A DNA stretch of 64,000 bases from Bradyrhizobiaceae bacterium Ga0074131. Its GTDB lineage: Bacteria; Pseudomonadota; Alphaproteobacteria; Rhizobiales; Xanthobacteraceae. The notes beneath the pieces were generated by a model, which saw only the letters and a list, made by a program, of their open reading frames with translations, made no database searches and was not told the origin of the DNA. Both the position numbers and the translations under genes were made by a program. This document shows, one piece after another, positions 56,621-64,000 of this stretch. The stretch's first letter is position 1. Each line of letters starts with the position of its first letter. The stretch lies in contig LNEC01000007.1 of the NCBI GenBank assembly GCA_001464035.1, forward strand, positions 229,960 to 293,959. The letters run 5' to 3'.

Positions 56621-57196
56621 CTACCTCCCCTCGGCGAGGCGCGGTTCGGCCCCGGCCCGCTTCTGGTCTGTGACGTAAATCTTTCCGGTCATGGTGTGAT
56701 GACCGATCCCGCAAAACTCGTTGCAGATGACGGCGAACTCGCCGGTCTCGGTCGGCGTCAGCGAAATCACATGCTCGTAGCCCGGATGAACGGAAATGTT
56801 GATATTGGTGGGCTGCAGCGAGAAGCCATGCTGCCAGTCGACCGACGACAGATGGATGCGGTAACTGACGCCCTTCTCCAGTTCGAGAATGGGCCACCAC
56901 TGCCACAACCGGCCGAGCATGTAGACGTCGGCTCCCGCTTGAGGTTTGACCACCGGTATACCTTTCTCCTCGCGCACCTGGAATTTCTTGGCGAATTCGT
57001 CGACCTTGGCCTCAAAGGCCGACGGCGCGATGCGGTAGGCTTCCTTGCTGAGATTCTGCTGGCCTATGAAGTGCCAAGCGATCATGAAGCCGAACATGAA
57101 CAGGCCCCAGAGGAAGGCGATCACGATCCAGACCAGTTCGACCCTCTCGATAGGCTCGTTCCACCAAATTCGTCGTTCGGGCGGTGTGACGGCCAT
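56621..57196 (-). CDS. Heme-copper enzyme subunit II with intact CuA site
   Basis: A 191-residue protein with one N-terminal membrane helix (20-45) and a periplasmic cupredoxin domain. CuA ligands H123, C158, E160, C162, H166 and M169 are all present in the order of CuA subunit II. It therefore takes electrons from a cytochrome c. Short length and single helix fit B-family enzymes. ATG 57196 has GGGGAGA upstream; the frame to 57262 is a longer artefact. Confidence 0.92.
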   Translation of the reverse strand: MAVTPPERRIWWNEPIERVELVWIVIAFLWGLFMFGFMIAWHFIGQQNLSKEAYRIAPSAFEAKVDEFAKKFQVREEKGIPVVKPQAGADVYMLGRLWQWWPILELEKGVSYRIHLSSVDWQHGFSLQPTNINISVHPGYEHVISLTPTETGEFAVICNEFCGIGHHTMTGKIYVTDQKRAGAEPRLAEGR

Positions 57197-57258
57197 GTCG
57201 ATCTCCCCTTTTAAAAAAATTCGAGCTTCCAGCGCGGAACAGGTGCAGCTTGCAGTCT

Positions 57259-57420
57259 TCATTTCGCCAGGGGAACCGAAGCGATTTCCATCACACCCCA
57301 GATCAGATACAGGACCGTCGGAAGCGTGACGCCGAGGAACAGCAGCAGGAAGGGACTGTCGAGAATCCGCTGCATCGTCGGCACGCGCTCGGAGCTCTGA
57401 GGCTGTTCGGTAGGCGGCAT
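57259..57420 (-). CDS. 53-residue single-helix peptide, probable small subunit of the heme-copper enzyme
   Basis: A 53-codon frame with ATG at 57420 and TGA at 57261-57259. After a polar start (PPTEQPQSSERVPTM), it has one hydrophobic helix (about residues 24-46, PFLLLFLGVTLPTVLYLIWG). It lies 62 bp upstream of subunit II, and the FNR/NNR palindrome centre is 70 bp upstream of its ATG, as expected for the first gene of the operon. Subunit IIa of ba3-type oxidases is also a one-helix peptide. Confidence 0.72.
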   Translation of the reverse strand: MPPTEQPQSSERVPTMQRILDSPFLLLFLGVTLPTVLYLIWGVMEIASVPLAK

Positions 57421-57477
57421 GGCGGGACCCCTGGACCTTCCATTGAAGAATTCAAATCTATCTGGCTGGCAGGTGCA

Positions 57478-57503
57478 GCATCCTTGACCGCGGTCAAGGA
57501 TGC
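57478..57503. promoter_or_regulatory. Perfect 26-bp palindrome with FNR/NNR core
   Basis: The 14-bp core TTGACCGCGGTCAA (57484-57497) is a perfect FNR/Dnr/NnrR-type site, and symmetry continues six bases further on each side. It sits between the leftward NO reductase-like operon and the rightward thioredoxin-like gene. The centre is 70 bp from the small-subunit start and 40 bp from the ATG at 57531. Confidence 0.85.
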
Positions 57504-57530
57504 CCGGACCGGCAACAGAAATAATTCGTC

Positions 57531-57995
57531 ATGTCTGGGATTCGGCTCATCGTTCAACCGGCGCGCCGTTCTACGAGCTTTCGCCGAACGCTCGTCGGCG
57601 CGGGTATCGCCGTTGCGATCGCAGCGATTGCGATGACGGTGTGGACGAGCCACGCCGCACGGCCCGCGCGCGACTCAGAGATCCTGCTGCTGTATGTCGG
57701 CGCGGAGGATTGCGCGCCCTGCCGAGCCTGGCAAAACAGCGAAAGGGCGGCATTTGTTGCATCCCCCGACTTCCCGCGCATTACCTATCGGGAGATCAAG
57801 TCGCCGCATCTCCAGGATGTCCTGAAGGACGAAAACTGGCCGGAGGATATCCGCTTCTATCGGAGCCGCCTCCGGCGCAGTGACGGCGTGCCACTGTGGC
57901 TTGTCGTCTCCAACAACGAGATCGTGGCGCAGCGCTTCGGTGCGGCGGCGTGGCGCGCCAGCATCCTGCCGAAAATCAAATCCCTGCTACGCTGA
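57531..57995 (+). CDS. Membrane-anchored thioredoxin-like protein
   Basis: A 154-residue protein. One N-terminal helix (20-38) is followed by a thioredoxin-like domain with C61-A-P-C64 (YVGAEDCAPCRAWQ). It may keep cysteines or heme sites of the periplasmic enzymes reduced. It shares the palindromic promoter region with the NO reductase-like operon and overlaps the regulator gene end by 9 bp (convergent). Confidence 0.75.
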   Translation: MSGIRLIVQPARRSTSFRRTLVGAGIAVAIAAIAMTVWTSHAARPARDSEILLLYVGAEDCAPCRAWQNSERAAFVASPDFPRITYREIKSPHLQDVLKDENWPEDIRFYRSRLRRSDGVPLWLVVSNNEIVAQRFGAAAWRASILPKIKSLLR

Positions 57996-58757
57996 GGGAA
58001 GATCGGCCGGGGCGGACGCCAGCCTTCGATCCTTCAAGTGCCTGTCGTGGAAAGCACTGCGTGCCCTGATTCGATCGCTTGCGACGAGGCTGCGAAGCTG
58101 CGCGACTTCGCTCACCACGACATCGGACGCGCGAACGTCCACTCCGACCAATCGAAGCTTTGCAAATACCCGCGACAGCGATTCCGGCTTGAGCCCAAGT
58201 CGCCCCGCAATCAACGACTTGTCGTAGGGCAGCGAAATTGTGCAGGAGCCATCCATGCTCGGACACAGGCTGGCGAGAAACTCGGCCACCCGCTGCAAAC
58301 CACTTTGCGCCGAGAGCTGCTCGACGCGCTGGACCAGACGATGAAGGTGCTGCGATGTCGAGGCGATCATCGCGATCGCGATGTCCGGCATCTCACGGAT
58401 GCAGGACATCACGTGATGGGCAGGTATCAGGACAACCCGGGAATCTGTAGCGGCGGAAGCCGTGGCGGGATACCGGCCGCCCGCGAAGGCGACCGCTTCG
58501 GCAAAACTCTCGCCCTTGGTCAGGACGTGAAGGACGGCTTCGTCGCCGGCGGGTGTGATCCGATATAGCTTGATCCAGCCCTGGATGACAATGAAGAAGG
58601 CCGCGGCGTCTTCTCCCTGACGAAACAGGGCATCGCCGGGTTCGAGATCGACGACAGTCGCCTGGGCAAGAAGGATCTTCACCGTCCGCGGGTTGAGACC
58701 GCTGAGCACGGCGGTCTGTGAGGCGGTTTTCAGATCGTCCGATGTCGGAGCTGTCAT
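57987..58757 (-). CDS. Crp/Fnr-family regulator, Dnr/NnrR type
   Basis: A 256-residue regulator. The N-terminal cyclic-nucleotide-like domain (GDALFRQGEDAAAFFIVIQGWIKLYR) has no FNR cysteine cluster, and the C-terminal helix-turn-helix reads LPYDKSLIAGRLGLKPESLSRVF as in Dnr. Dnr proteins sense NO through heme and activate nir/nor genes at TTGAC-N4-GTCAA sites such as those in this window. The ATG 58757 with AGGGA upstream is preferred to GTG 58805. Confidence 0.85.
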   Translation of the reverse strand: MTAPTSDDLKTASQTAVLSGLNPRTVKILLAQATVVDLEPGDALFRQGEDAAAFFIVIQGWIKLYRITPAGDEAVLHVLTKGESFAEAVAFAGGRYPATASAATDSRVVLIPAHHVMSCIREMPDIAIAMIASTSQHLHRLVQRVEQLSAQSGLQRVAEFLASLCPSMDGSCTISLPYDKSLIAGRLGLKPESLSRVFAKLRLVGVDVRASDVVVSEVAQLRSLVASDRIRARSAFHDRHLKDRRLASAPADLPSA

Positions 58758-58835
58758 GGATTCAATCCCTATGTAGTAGACCTCCGCCTGCTTCGTTGCC
58801 TGCACCCTAAGACTACCGACAGCTCAGAAAACGAT

Positions 58836-58849
58836 TTGACCTAGATCAA
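58836..58849. promoter_or_regulatory. FNR/FixK-type box upstream of the Dnr-type regulator
   Basis: TTGACCTAGATCAA matches the FNR/FixK consensus. The centre is about 85 bp upstream of the regulator ATG, so FixK- or self-controlled expression is likely. Confidence 0.7.
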
Positions 58850-58890
58850 TTTTGCATGGGTTAAGTGCAGGATTTCTGAGCATGCAACCT

Positions 58891-59109
58891 CTAATGTGAT
58901 GCAACGGCTTCGCGTAGCGCCTTCAGAAATGTGTCGGGATCGACGTGGTGCGCACCGCACGCGTCGTCCACGGTGTGGAAACACGCGACAGGACAGCCGA
59001 CATACCCCATCCTGAAATCGAGAAAGACCCGGATATTTGCCGGCCAGTCGTTCATGACGCCATGCACCAAATCATCGAAGCCGATCGGCATCAAATTGAT
59101 CCACGACAT
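58891..59109 (-). CDS. DUF1858 redox-disulfide domain protein
   Basis: A 72-residue protein. VMNDWPANIRVFLDFRMGYVGCPVACFHTVDDACGAHHVDPDTFLKAL matches DUF1858, a small domain with a CxxxC pair (GCPVAC) often found beside hybrid-cluster protein and nitrosative stress genes. ATG 59109 is used; a TTG at 59133 would add eight residues. Location next to a Dnr-type regulator suggests a role in NO stress. Confidence 0.8.
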   Translation of the reverse strand: MSWINLMPIGFDDLVHGVMNDWPANIRVFLDFRMGYVGCPVACFHTVDDACGAHHVDPDTFLKALREAVASH

Positions 59110-59357
59110 GCCGCCGTCATTGTCGAAGCACAACCTTCACGGCGATTCCGTCCCGCGATGGCGCGCGGCGCAGGCCCCACACGCACTTCGAATTCCCAGC
59201 TCCGGATTTGTTCGGCGACGAGAACCTGAGCGACCCGCACAAGCCCGAGCCTCTCCCAGACCTCGACAAGGGCTTCGAAAAGGCGATCGATCAGTGCATC
59301 CCAGTGATATGGCGACGGCGTGACCCGCAGGGCGACGTTTTTCGTACGCACAGGCAT
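59091..59357 (-). CDS. Small hypothetical protein upstream of the DUF1858 gene
   Basis: An 88-codon frame starting at ATG 59357, 27 bp after the thiolase stop, and overlapping the DUF1858 start by 19 bp. The middle (YHWDALIDRLFEALVEVWERLGLVRVAQVLVAEQIRSWEFEV) looks like genuine amphipathic protein, but the last 30 residues are Arg/Ala-rich and could be off-frame. I recognise no family. Confidence 0.45.
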   Translation of the reverse strand: MPVRTKNVALRVTPSPYHWDALIDRLFEALVEVWERLGLVRVAQVLVAEQIRSWEFEVRVGPAPRAIAGRNRREGCASTMTAACRGSI

Positions 59358-59383
59358 CGATTTGGAATCACCTGTTCATGCCG

Positions 59384-60622
59384 TCAGCGGCCGAGCACCG
59401 TTATGCAAGCCACCGCCTCTTCGATGCCGTGGATGCCGCCACCGTTCTCGGCGATCGCAATCCGCGCATCAGTGACCTGCCTAGGGCCCGCTTCGCCACG
59501 CAGTTGCAAAACGAGCTCGTAGATCTGACCAAGGCCGGTCGCACCGATCGGATGTCCTTTCGACTCGAGCCCGCCCGATGGATTGACCGGGATGCGGCCG
59601 CCGATCCGGGTCTCGCCGCGCGCGGAGAATGGGCCACCGTCGCCGAAGGCGCAGAAGCCAAGATTTTCGACCTGGATGATTTCCCCCATGGCTGTCGCAT
59701 CGTGCACTTCGGCGACAGAAACATCCTTGGGGCTAACCCCGGCAATCTCGTATGCGCGCTTCGCCGCCAGGGCGGAGACGTGCTTATCGACCTCCTCCGG
59801 CTCACGGTCACTGCCCGATTGTACAACCGAGGCCAGAACCCGAACCGCACGCCGCGCGTCCAGTCCCAGACGATTCAGGGCGCTCTTGTTGCAGATCACC
59901 GCAGACGCCGCGCCATCCGAAATCGGCGCGCACATTGGCAACGTCAGCGGATAGGCGATCGGAGGTGCCGCCAGCACCTCTTCTACAGAGTAGCCATTCC
60001 TGTACTGCGATTGCGGATTGTGGATCGAATGATTGTGGTTCTTGGCGGCGACGGCCGCCAGCTGTGCTCTGGTTGTGCCAAACCGCTTCATGTGAAAGCG
60101 GCTGAAGGCGGCATAGACGTCCATGAAAACGCTGTAGGGCTTGTTCGACATCGTGCCGTCGGGCACGTCGACGCCCTCCCCCATCTTCGCCAACCGGGCA
60201 ACGGTTTCGTCCCGCGTGCTGACATCCCATCCACTGTCGAACACCGAGAACATCAGGTCGCGGTCGCGCGAATACATTTTCTCTGCCCCGATCGCCAGGG
60301 CGACGTCGCCTTGGCCGGCCTTGACGAAGTTCACCGCCGAGTTGAAGGCCGAGCTGCCACTGGCGCAGGCGTTTTCGACATTGATCACCGGGATGCCGCC
60401 GATCCCCATGCTGCGGAGCGCGATTTCACCCCGGATCATGTGCTGCCGCTCCATGTGCCCCTGCGACACGTTGGCGAAATAAGCCGCGTTGAGATCGGAC
60501 TTCTCAATCCCCGCGTCGCCCAGCGCCGCTTCGGTGGCCTGCCGCGTCATGGTCTTGAGGTCTACGTCGAGCATCCGCCCGAACGGCGTCATGCCGACGC
60601 CGACGATGAATATGTCTTGCAT
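59384..60622 (-). CDS. Thiolase-family protein (SCP2/acetyl-CoA acetyltransferase-like)
   Basis: A 412-residue thiolase. Active-site C86 is in NVENACASGSSA, and the GGLESKGHPIGATG motif supplies the catalytic His. The C-terminal second Cys of classical thiolases is replaced (AENGGGIHG), as in SCP2-type thiolases. It acts on acyl-CoA; substrate unknown. Divergent from the SDR gene with 163 bp between. ATG 60622 (MQDIFIVGVGMTPFGR) is used. Confidence 0.85.
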   Translation of the reverse strand: MQDIFIVGVGMTPFGRMLDVDLKTMTRQATEAALGDAGIEKSDLNAAYFANVSQGHMERQHMIRGEIALRSMGIGGIPVINVENACASGSSAFNSAVNFVKAGQGDVALAIGAEKMYSRDRDLMFSVFDSGWDVSTRDETVARLAKMGEGVDVPDGTMSNKPYSVFMDVYAAFSRFHMKRFGTTRAQLAAVAAKNHNHSIHNPQSQYRNGYSVEEVLAAPPIAYPLTLPMCAPISDGAASAVICNKSALNRLGLDARRAVRVLASVVQSGSDREPEEVDKHVSALAAKRAYEIAGVSPKDVSVAEVHDATAMGEIIQVENLGFCAFGDGGPFSARGETRIGGRIPVNPSGGLESKGHPIGATGLGQIYELVLQLRGEAGPRQVTDARIAIAENGGGIHGIEEAVACITVLGR

Positions 60623-60785
60623 GGCAATCACTCCCAGGCAGCCAAGCCAAACGGCCAGCAACCATTAACCATTCGCCAGTCGTTTCAAACCGGTGCAAAA
60701 TGCACAGGCGCCATGCGCCACGCGCGGTCGGCAAGCCGTCTTACATCCGCAAGACTCTACGGCGATCAGCGCCAAAGGACCATCC

Positions 60786-61565
60786 ATGCCCGACACGATC
60801 CGCCTTCCGAGCTTCCGTCTCGATGACCGTGTGGCGATGGTCACCGGATCCGGCGCCGGATTAGGCGCCGGAATCGCAGCCGGACTGGCCGAAGCGGGGG
60901 CAGATCTGGTGCTCGTGGGCCGCACTTCTGACTCCCTCGAAGCCACCGCCCGGCGGGTCGAGAGTCTCGGCCGCAAAGCAACCATCGTAGTTTGCGATTT
61001 GACCGATCGAACCGAGCTGCGGCGCCACATCGCGAGTCTGGAGCGCCTTGATATTTTGATCAACAATGCCGGTACGAGTATTCCGGAACCGATCCTAGAG
61101 GTCGCCGATACCAGCCTCGATACGATGGTCGGTCTCAACGTCACCGCGCTGTTCGTCGCCTCACAGGCCGCTGCCCGGAAAATGCTCGAAACACCCGATC
61201 GCAAGCAGCGGGGCGGCGCAATCATCAATATCTCATCGCAGATGGGCCATGTTGGAGCCGCCAATCGCACCGTCTACTGTATGACCAAACACGCCGTAGA
61301 AGGCTTGACCAAGGCCATGGCGATCGAGCTTGCGCCACATCGGATCAGGGTCAACAGCGTTGCCCCGACGCTCGTCGACACGCCGCTTGCCCGCCGCATC
61401 GTGGATACGCCGGAGAAGCGCGCCTATTTCGAATCCCGCATCCCGCTTGGTACATTGGCCAGCATCGAGGATATTATGGCGGCGACCGTTTATCTCGCAT
61501 CACCGGCAGCGGCCATGGTGACGGGCGCGCATCTTCTGGTCGACGGCGGCTGGACCGCGCAGTAG
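60786..61565 (+). CDS. SDR-family NAD(P)-dependent oxidoreductase
   Basis: A 259-residue classical short-chain dehydrogenase. The nucleotide site is TGSGAGLG (20-27), the structural motif is INNAG, and the active site is Ser in NISSQMGHVG with Y-x3-K (YCMTK). It is near a thiolase and a Liv-type transporter, so a carboxylic-acid degradation route is possible. The exact substrate cannot be told. Confidence 0.87.
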   Translation: MPDTIRLPSFRLDDRVAMVTGSGAGLGAGIAAGLAEAGADLVLVGRTSDSLEATARRVESLGRKATIVVCDLTDRTELRRHIASLERLDILINNAGTSIPEPILEVADTSLDTMVGLNVTALFVASQAAARKMLETPDRKQRGGAIINISSQMGHVGAANRTVYCMTKHAVEGLTKAMAIELAPHRIRVNSVAPTLVDTPLARRIVDTPEKRAYFESRIPLGTLASIEDIMAATVYLASPAAAMVTGAHLLVDGGWTAQ

Positions 61566-61577
61566 CCCGACGTCGCG

Positions 61578-62282
61578 TCAATTCATATAGTGCCGGAACA
61601 CATCTGCATCGTTGCGAAGCTCGGCTGCTGGTGCGTGATGAACGATGGCACCGTTTTTGAGAACATAGGCGCGGTCGGCGATCTGCAGCGCGCTCGTCTT
61701 CTGCTCGACCATCAGAACCGCCATGCCGGTTCTCGCGAGCCCGCCGAGAGCCACGAGAATGCGCTGCAAGGCCTGCGGCGCGAGACCTAGCGATGGCTCG
61801 TCGAGCATCAGCAGCTTTGGTGCCATCATCAGGCCCCGCGACACCGCCAGCATCTGCTGTTCGCCGCCGGAGAGGGAGCCACCGAGAATATGGCGCCTCG
61901 TCTTCAGGACTGGAAACCGCTCATACTCCGCATCCATGCGGCGTGCGATTTCGTCCCGGCCAAGGCCTGATAGATGCTCGGCGCCGATCGCAAGGTTCTC
62001 CTCCACAGTCAAGGCCGGAATGATCTGCCGCCCCTGCGGTACGTGAACGAGGCCGGAGCGCGCCAGCTCGTGCGCTTTCGCGCCTTTGTTTGTCTTGCCG
62101 TCGAACTCGATCGTGCCGCCGCGGACCTGGACCAATCCAGAAATCGTGCGCAGCAACGTCGTCTTGCCTGCGCCGTTGGCGCCGAGCACGACCACGAGTT
62201 CGCCGGCCGTGACGGCCAGGTCGATATCATGCAGGATATCGACGCTTCCGATGCCAGAGCAGACCTTTACGAGTCGGATCAT
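61578..62282 (-). CDS. livF: LivF-type branched-chain amino acid ABC transporter ATPase
   Basis: A 234-residue ABC ATPase: Walker A LGANGAGKTT, signature LSGGEQQMLAVSRGL, Walker B LLMLDEPSLGLAP, all of LivF type. It overlaps the upstream fused LivM-LivG gene by 4 bp. Such transporters carry branched-chain amino acids but also aromatic and aliphatic acids. Confidence 0.9.
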   Translation of the reverse strand: MIRLVKVCSGIGSVDILHDIDLAVTAGELVVVLGANGAGKTTLLRTISGLVQVRGGTIEFDGKTNKGAKAHELARSGLVHVPQGRQIIPALTVEENLAIGAEHLSGLGRDEIARRMDAEYERFPVLKTRRHILGGSLSGGEQQMLAVSRGLMMAPKLLMLDEPSLGLAPQALQRILVALGGLARTGMAVLMVEQKTSALQIADRAYVLKNGAIVHHAPAAELRNDADVFRHYMN

Positions 62283-64000
62283 TGGGCCGCCTGCGCAGGT
62301 GTGCCGACAGCATCGGCCGCCGTCCCGAGGTAGGCTGCGACGACGCGCGGGTCCCGCTGTACTTCTGCGGGTGTGCCCTCGGCGATCTTCTCCCCGTAGT
62401 CAAGCACACTGACCCGGTCGGACAGCCGCATGACGAACTCCATGTTGTGCTCCACCAAAAGGATGGTGGTGCCGCTATTTCGAATCGTGCCAATCACCTC
62501 AGCAATCTCTTGCGCCTCCGCATCGTTGAGACCGGCGATTGGCTCGTCGAGCAGCATTACGAGCGGCTCCTCGGCCATCGCTCGTGCGAGCTCGGAAAGC
62601 TTGCGATGGCCATACGGCAGGTCAGCCGGTCGCGCTTCGGACAGGTGGCCGAGGTTGAAGGCCGCAAGTAGTTCGTAGGCGCGGCGGCGCTCTACGGCGT
62701 CGAACTGTGGGGAGAAGAGCCAGGCGACAAAATCGCGTGGCCAGGAACGCTGCGAGCGCACGCCCAGCATGACGTTCTCAATCACCGTCAAACTCGGCAC
62801 CAACTGAAGGTTCTGGAACGTCCTCGCCATACCAAGGCGGGCGCGGACGTGCGCGGGCTCGTCTGTCACGTCGCGACCGCCCAGCTTCACGCAGCCACTG
62901 TCGGCCGAATAGAGGCCCGACACGCAGTTGATCAGTGTCGACTTGCCGGCGCCGTTGGGTCCGATCAATGCATGCACGGTTCCTGGCGCGACGCTGATAC
63001 TGATATCGCGCAGCGCCTTTACACCGGAGTAGCTCTTGGACAGGCCCTCGATCTCCAGCACCGCTCCGCCGCCGCTCCGGGCTGGCGGTACTGGTGTCGC
63101 TGCCGCCAGAGGCATGTCGGAGCCCGAGATATCCTGACGTGTGGTTGGCCGTCGCGCTTCAAGGCCGACCATGATACCTATCCGCCGCATGATCCCGATC
63201 GCCCCTTCCGGCACGAGCAGCAGCACCACCAGCAAGATCGAGCCGTAAACCAGCAGCGAGATATCGTAGAGCGAGGCGATGAACTCGGCGATCGCCAGTG
63301 TAATTATAGTGCCGATCAATGGTCCATAGGAGGTGCCAAGACCCCCTATGACGGTTGCCACCAGCAAGCTGAGCGTCAAATTTAGTGTGAACGCATCGCT
63401 GTTGATATAGGCGTTCTGGTGAGTGAAGAAGACGCCGGCGATACCCGCTGCCGCGGCACTGAGTGCGAACACCGCCGTCCGCCAAACCGGCACATTAAAG
63501 CCAGCGGTTCGAGCCGCGCTCTCGTTTTCCTTGATAGCCAGCAGCACGCGGTAGTAGCGCGACGAGAACACGTAGTCGCTGAGGATCTGTACCATGAGAT
63601 AGACCGCCCCGGCGACCCACATGAAATAAACGCCGCCCATCTTGCGCGAGCCGAAATCCAGGCTCGGAATGCCGAGCACACCCATCGTTCCTCCGGTCAG
63701 ATCCGTCCAACGCTGCACTGTGATCTCGACAATAAAGCCGAATGCCAGCGTCGCCATTGTCAGATAGATGCCGCGCGTCCGCAGTGCCACGAGTCCCACG
63801 ACCACGCCGAGGAGGCCGGCAATCGCCACACCGGCAGCCATGGAGTAGCCGAGCGGCCAGCCCAACCTGGCCGACAACAGGGCCGATCCGTAGGCTCCGG
63901 CGGCATAGAACCCGGCTTGGCCGAGCGACATCTGTCCGGACAGCCCGAGCAGGATGTTCAGGCCGATGACGGCGACCGCCGTGTAGCAGAGCGTCTGCGC
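62279..64000 (-). CDS. Fused LivM permease and LivG ATPase (5' end beyond window)
   Basis: The frame stays open to the right edge, giving 573 residues with the start missing. The first part is a LivM permease (GLSGQMSLGQAGFYAAGAYGSALL; GLGTSYGPLIGTIITL) and, after a linker near residue 300 (Pro/Arg/Gly-rich), a LivG ATPase follows: GPNGAGKST, DLPYGHRKLSELARAM, MLLDEPIAGLN. Permease-ATPase fusions of this kind occur in alphaproteobacteria. It lies directly upstream of livF. Confidence 0.9.
   Translation of the reverse strand, partial: AQTLCYTAVAVIGLNILLGLSGQMSLGQAGFYAAGAYGSALLSARLGWPLGYSMAAGVAIAGLLGVVVGLVALRTRGIYLTMATLAFGFIVEITVQRWTDLTGGTMGVLGIPSLDFGSRKMGGVYFMWVAGAVYLMVQILSDYVFSSRYYRVLLAIKENESAARTAGFNVPVWRTAVFALSAAAAGIAGVFFTHQNAYINSDAFTLNLTLSLLVATVIGGLGTSYGPLIGTIITLAIAEFIASLYDISLLVYGSILLVVLLLVPEGAIGIMRRIGIMVGLEARRPTTRQDISGSDMPLAAATPVPPARSGGGAVLEIEGLSKSYSGVKALRDISISVAPGTVHALIGPNGAGKSTLINCVSGLYSADSGCVKLGGRDVTDEPAHVRARLGMARTFQNLQLVPSLTVIENVMLGVRSQRSWPRDFVAWLFSPQFDAVERRRAYELLAAFNLGHLSEARPADLPYGHRKLSELARAMAEEPLVMLLDEPIAGLNDAEAQEIAEVIGTIRNSGTTILLVEHNMEFVMRLSDRVSVLDYGEKIAEGTPAEVQRDPRVVAAYLGTAADAVGTPAQAAQ

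Noticed and set aside
54217..56673. An 818-codon open frame on the plus strand opposite ctaB and subunit I
   Set aside because: It is antisense to two clear genes, rich in Arg/His/Gln/Asp as typical of GC-rich shadow frames, and shows no domain.
54895..57196. Annotation as an ordinary aerobic cytochrome c oxidase
   Set aside because: The essential active-site Tyr is replaced by Gln and the genetic context is denitrification, so an oxygen-reducing role is unlikely despite ctaB and Sco genes.

Overview
The window is a GC-rich, densely coded stretch of chromosome from an alphaproteobacterium. The family Nitrobacteraceae (Bradyrhizobium/Rhodopseudomonas relatives) fits best, judged from gene style (BtaA/BtaB betaine lipid synthesis, rhizobial PmtA, a complete C-P lyase cluster, the nirSECF(DL)GHJN order and FixK/NNR-type boxes). 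This is an inference from gene content; there is no rRNA marker. I saw no tRNA, rRNA, CRISPR array, insertion sequence or prophage.

Layout. 1-3275: a truncated glutathione S-transferase, then divergent btaA/btaB (phosphorus-free betaine lipid) with a Pho box, and a SugE/Gdx exporter overlapping btaB. 3652-18247: a large phosphonate island: phnGHIJKLMN on the minus strand, divergent phnF with a perfect palindromic operator, a phnCDDEE transporter with duplicated binding protein and permease, and a second divergent unit (hexapeptide transferase, second phnM, DUF1045). Pho boxes face both ways at 15523-15607. 18278-25076: PhoD phosphatase and a lipid block (phosphatidylserine decarboxylase, a class III aminotransferase, an Mpo1-like membrane protein with its own candidate Pho box, PmtA, a GT4 glycosyltransferase). 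25344-30114: a DUF47/PhoU-like protein paired with a pyruvate,phosphate dikinase that lacks its pyruvate domain, then an alcohol dehydrogenase behind an FNR/FixK box. 30231-37269: a LysR regulator and a Ugp-type ABC transporter with two GpdQ-like phosphodiesterases. The first 37 kb therefore reads largely as a phosphorus-starvation region: scavenging phosphonates, phosphate esters and glycerophosphodiesters, and replacing phospholipids.

37312-59109 is a denitrification region. Cytochrome cd1 nitrite reductase (nirS) and the heme d1 genes nirECF(DL)GHJN plus a CbiX chelatase run leftward; nirI-nirX run rightward from a shared promoter region with two FNR-family boxes. Next come cytochrome c, bacteriohemerythrin and an operon encoding an unusual B-type heme-copper enzyme. 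Its subunit I has all heme and CuB histidines but Gln replaces the active-site Tyr, as expected of an NO reductase rather than an oxidase. It is accompanied by a CuA subunit II, a 53-residue one-helix peptide, heme o synthase, a Sco copper chaperone and a striking fusion protein (di-heme cytochrome b + two [4Fe-4S] clusters + MvhD-like domain). No norCB is present here. A perfect 26-bp palindrome with an FNR/NNR core controls this operon, and a Dnr-type regulator sits next to it. This NO reductase-like operon with its cytochrome b/ferredoxin/MvhD fusion is the best candidate for a little-described system.

59384-64000 holds a thiolase, an SDR dehydrogenase and part of a branched-chain-type (Liv) ABC transporter with fused permease-ATPase, running off the right edge.
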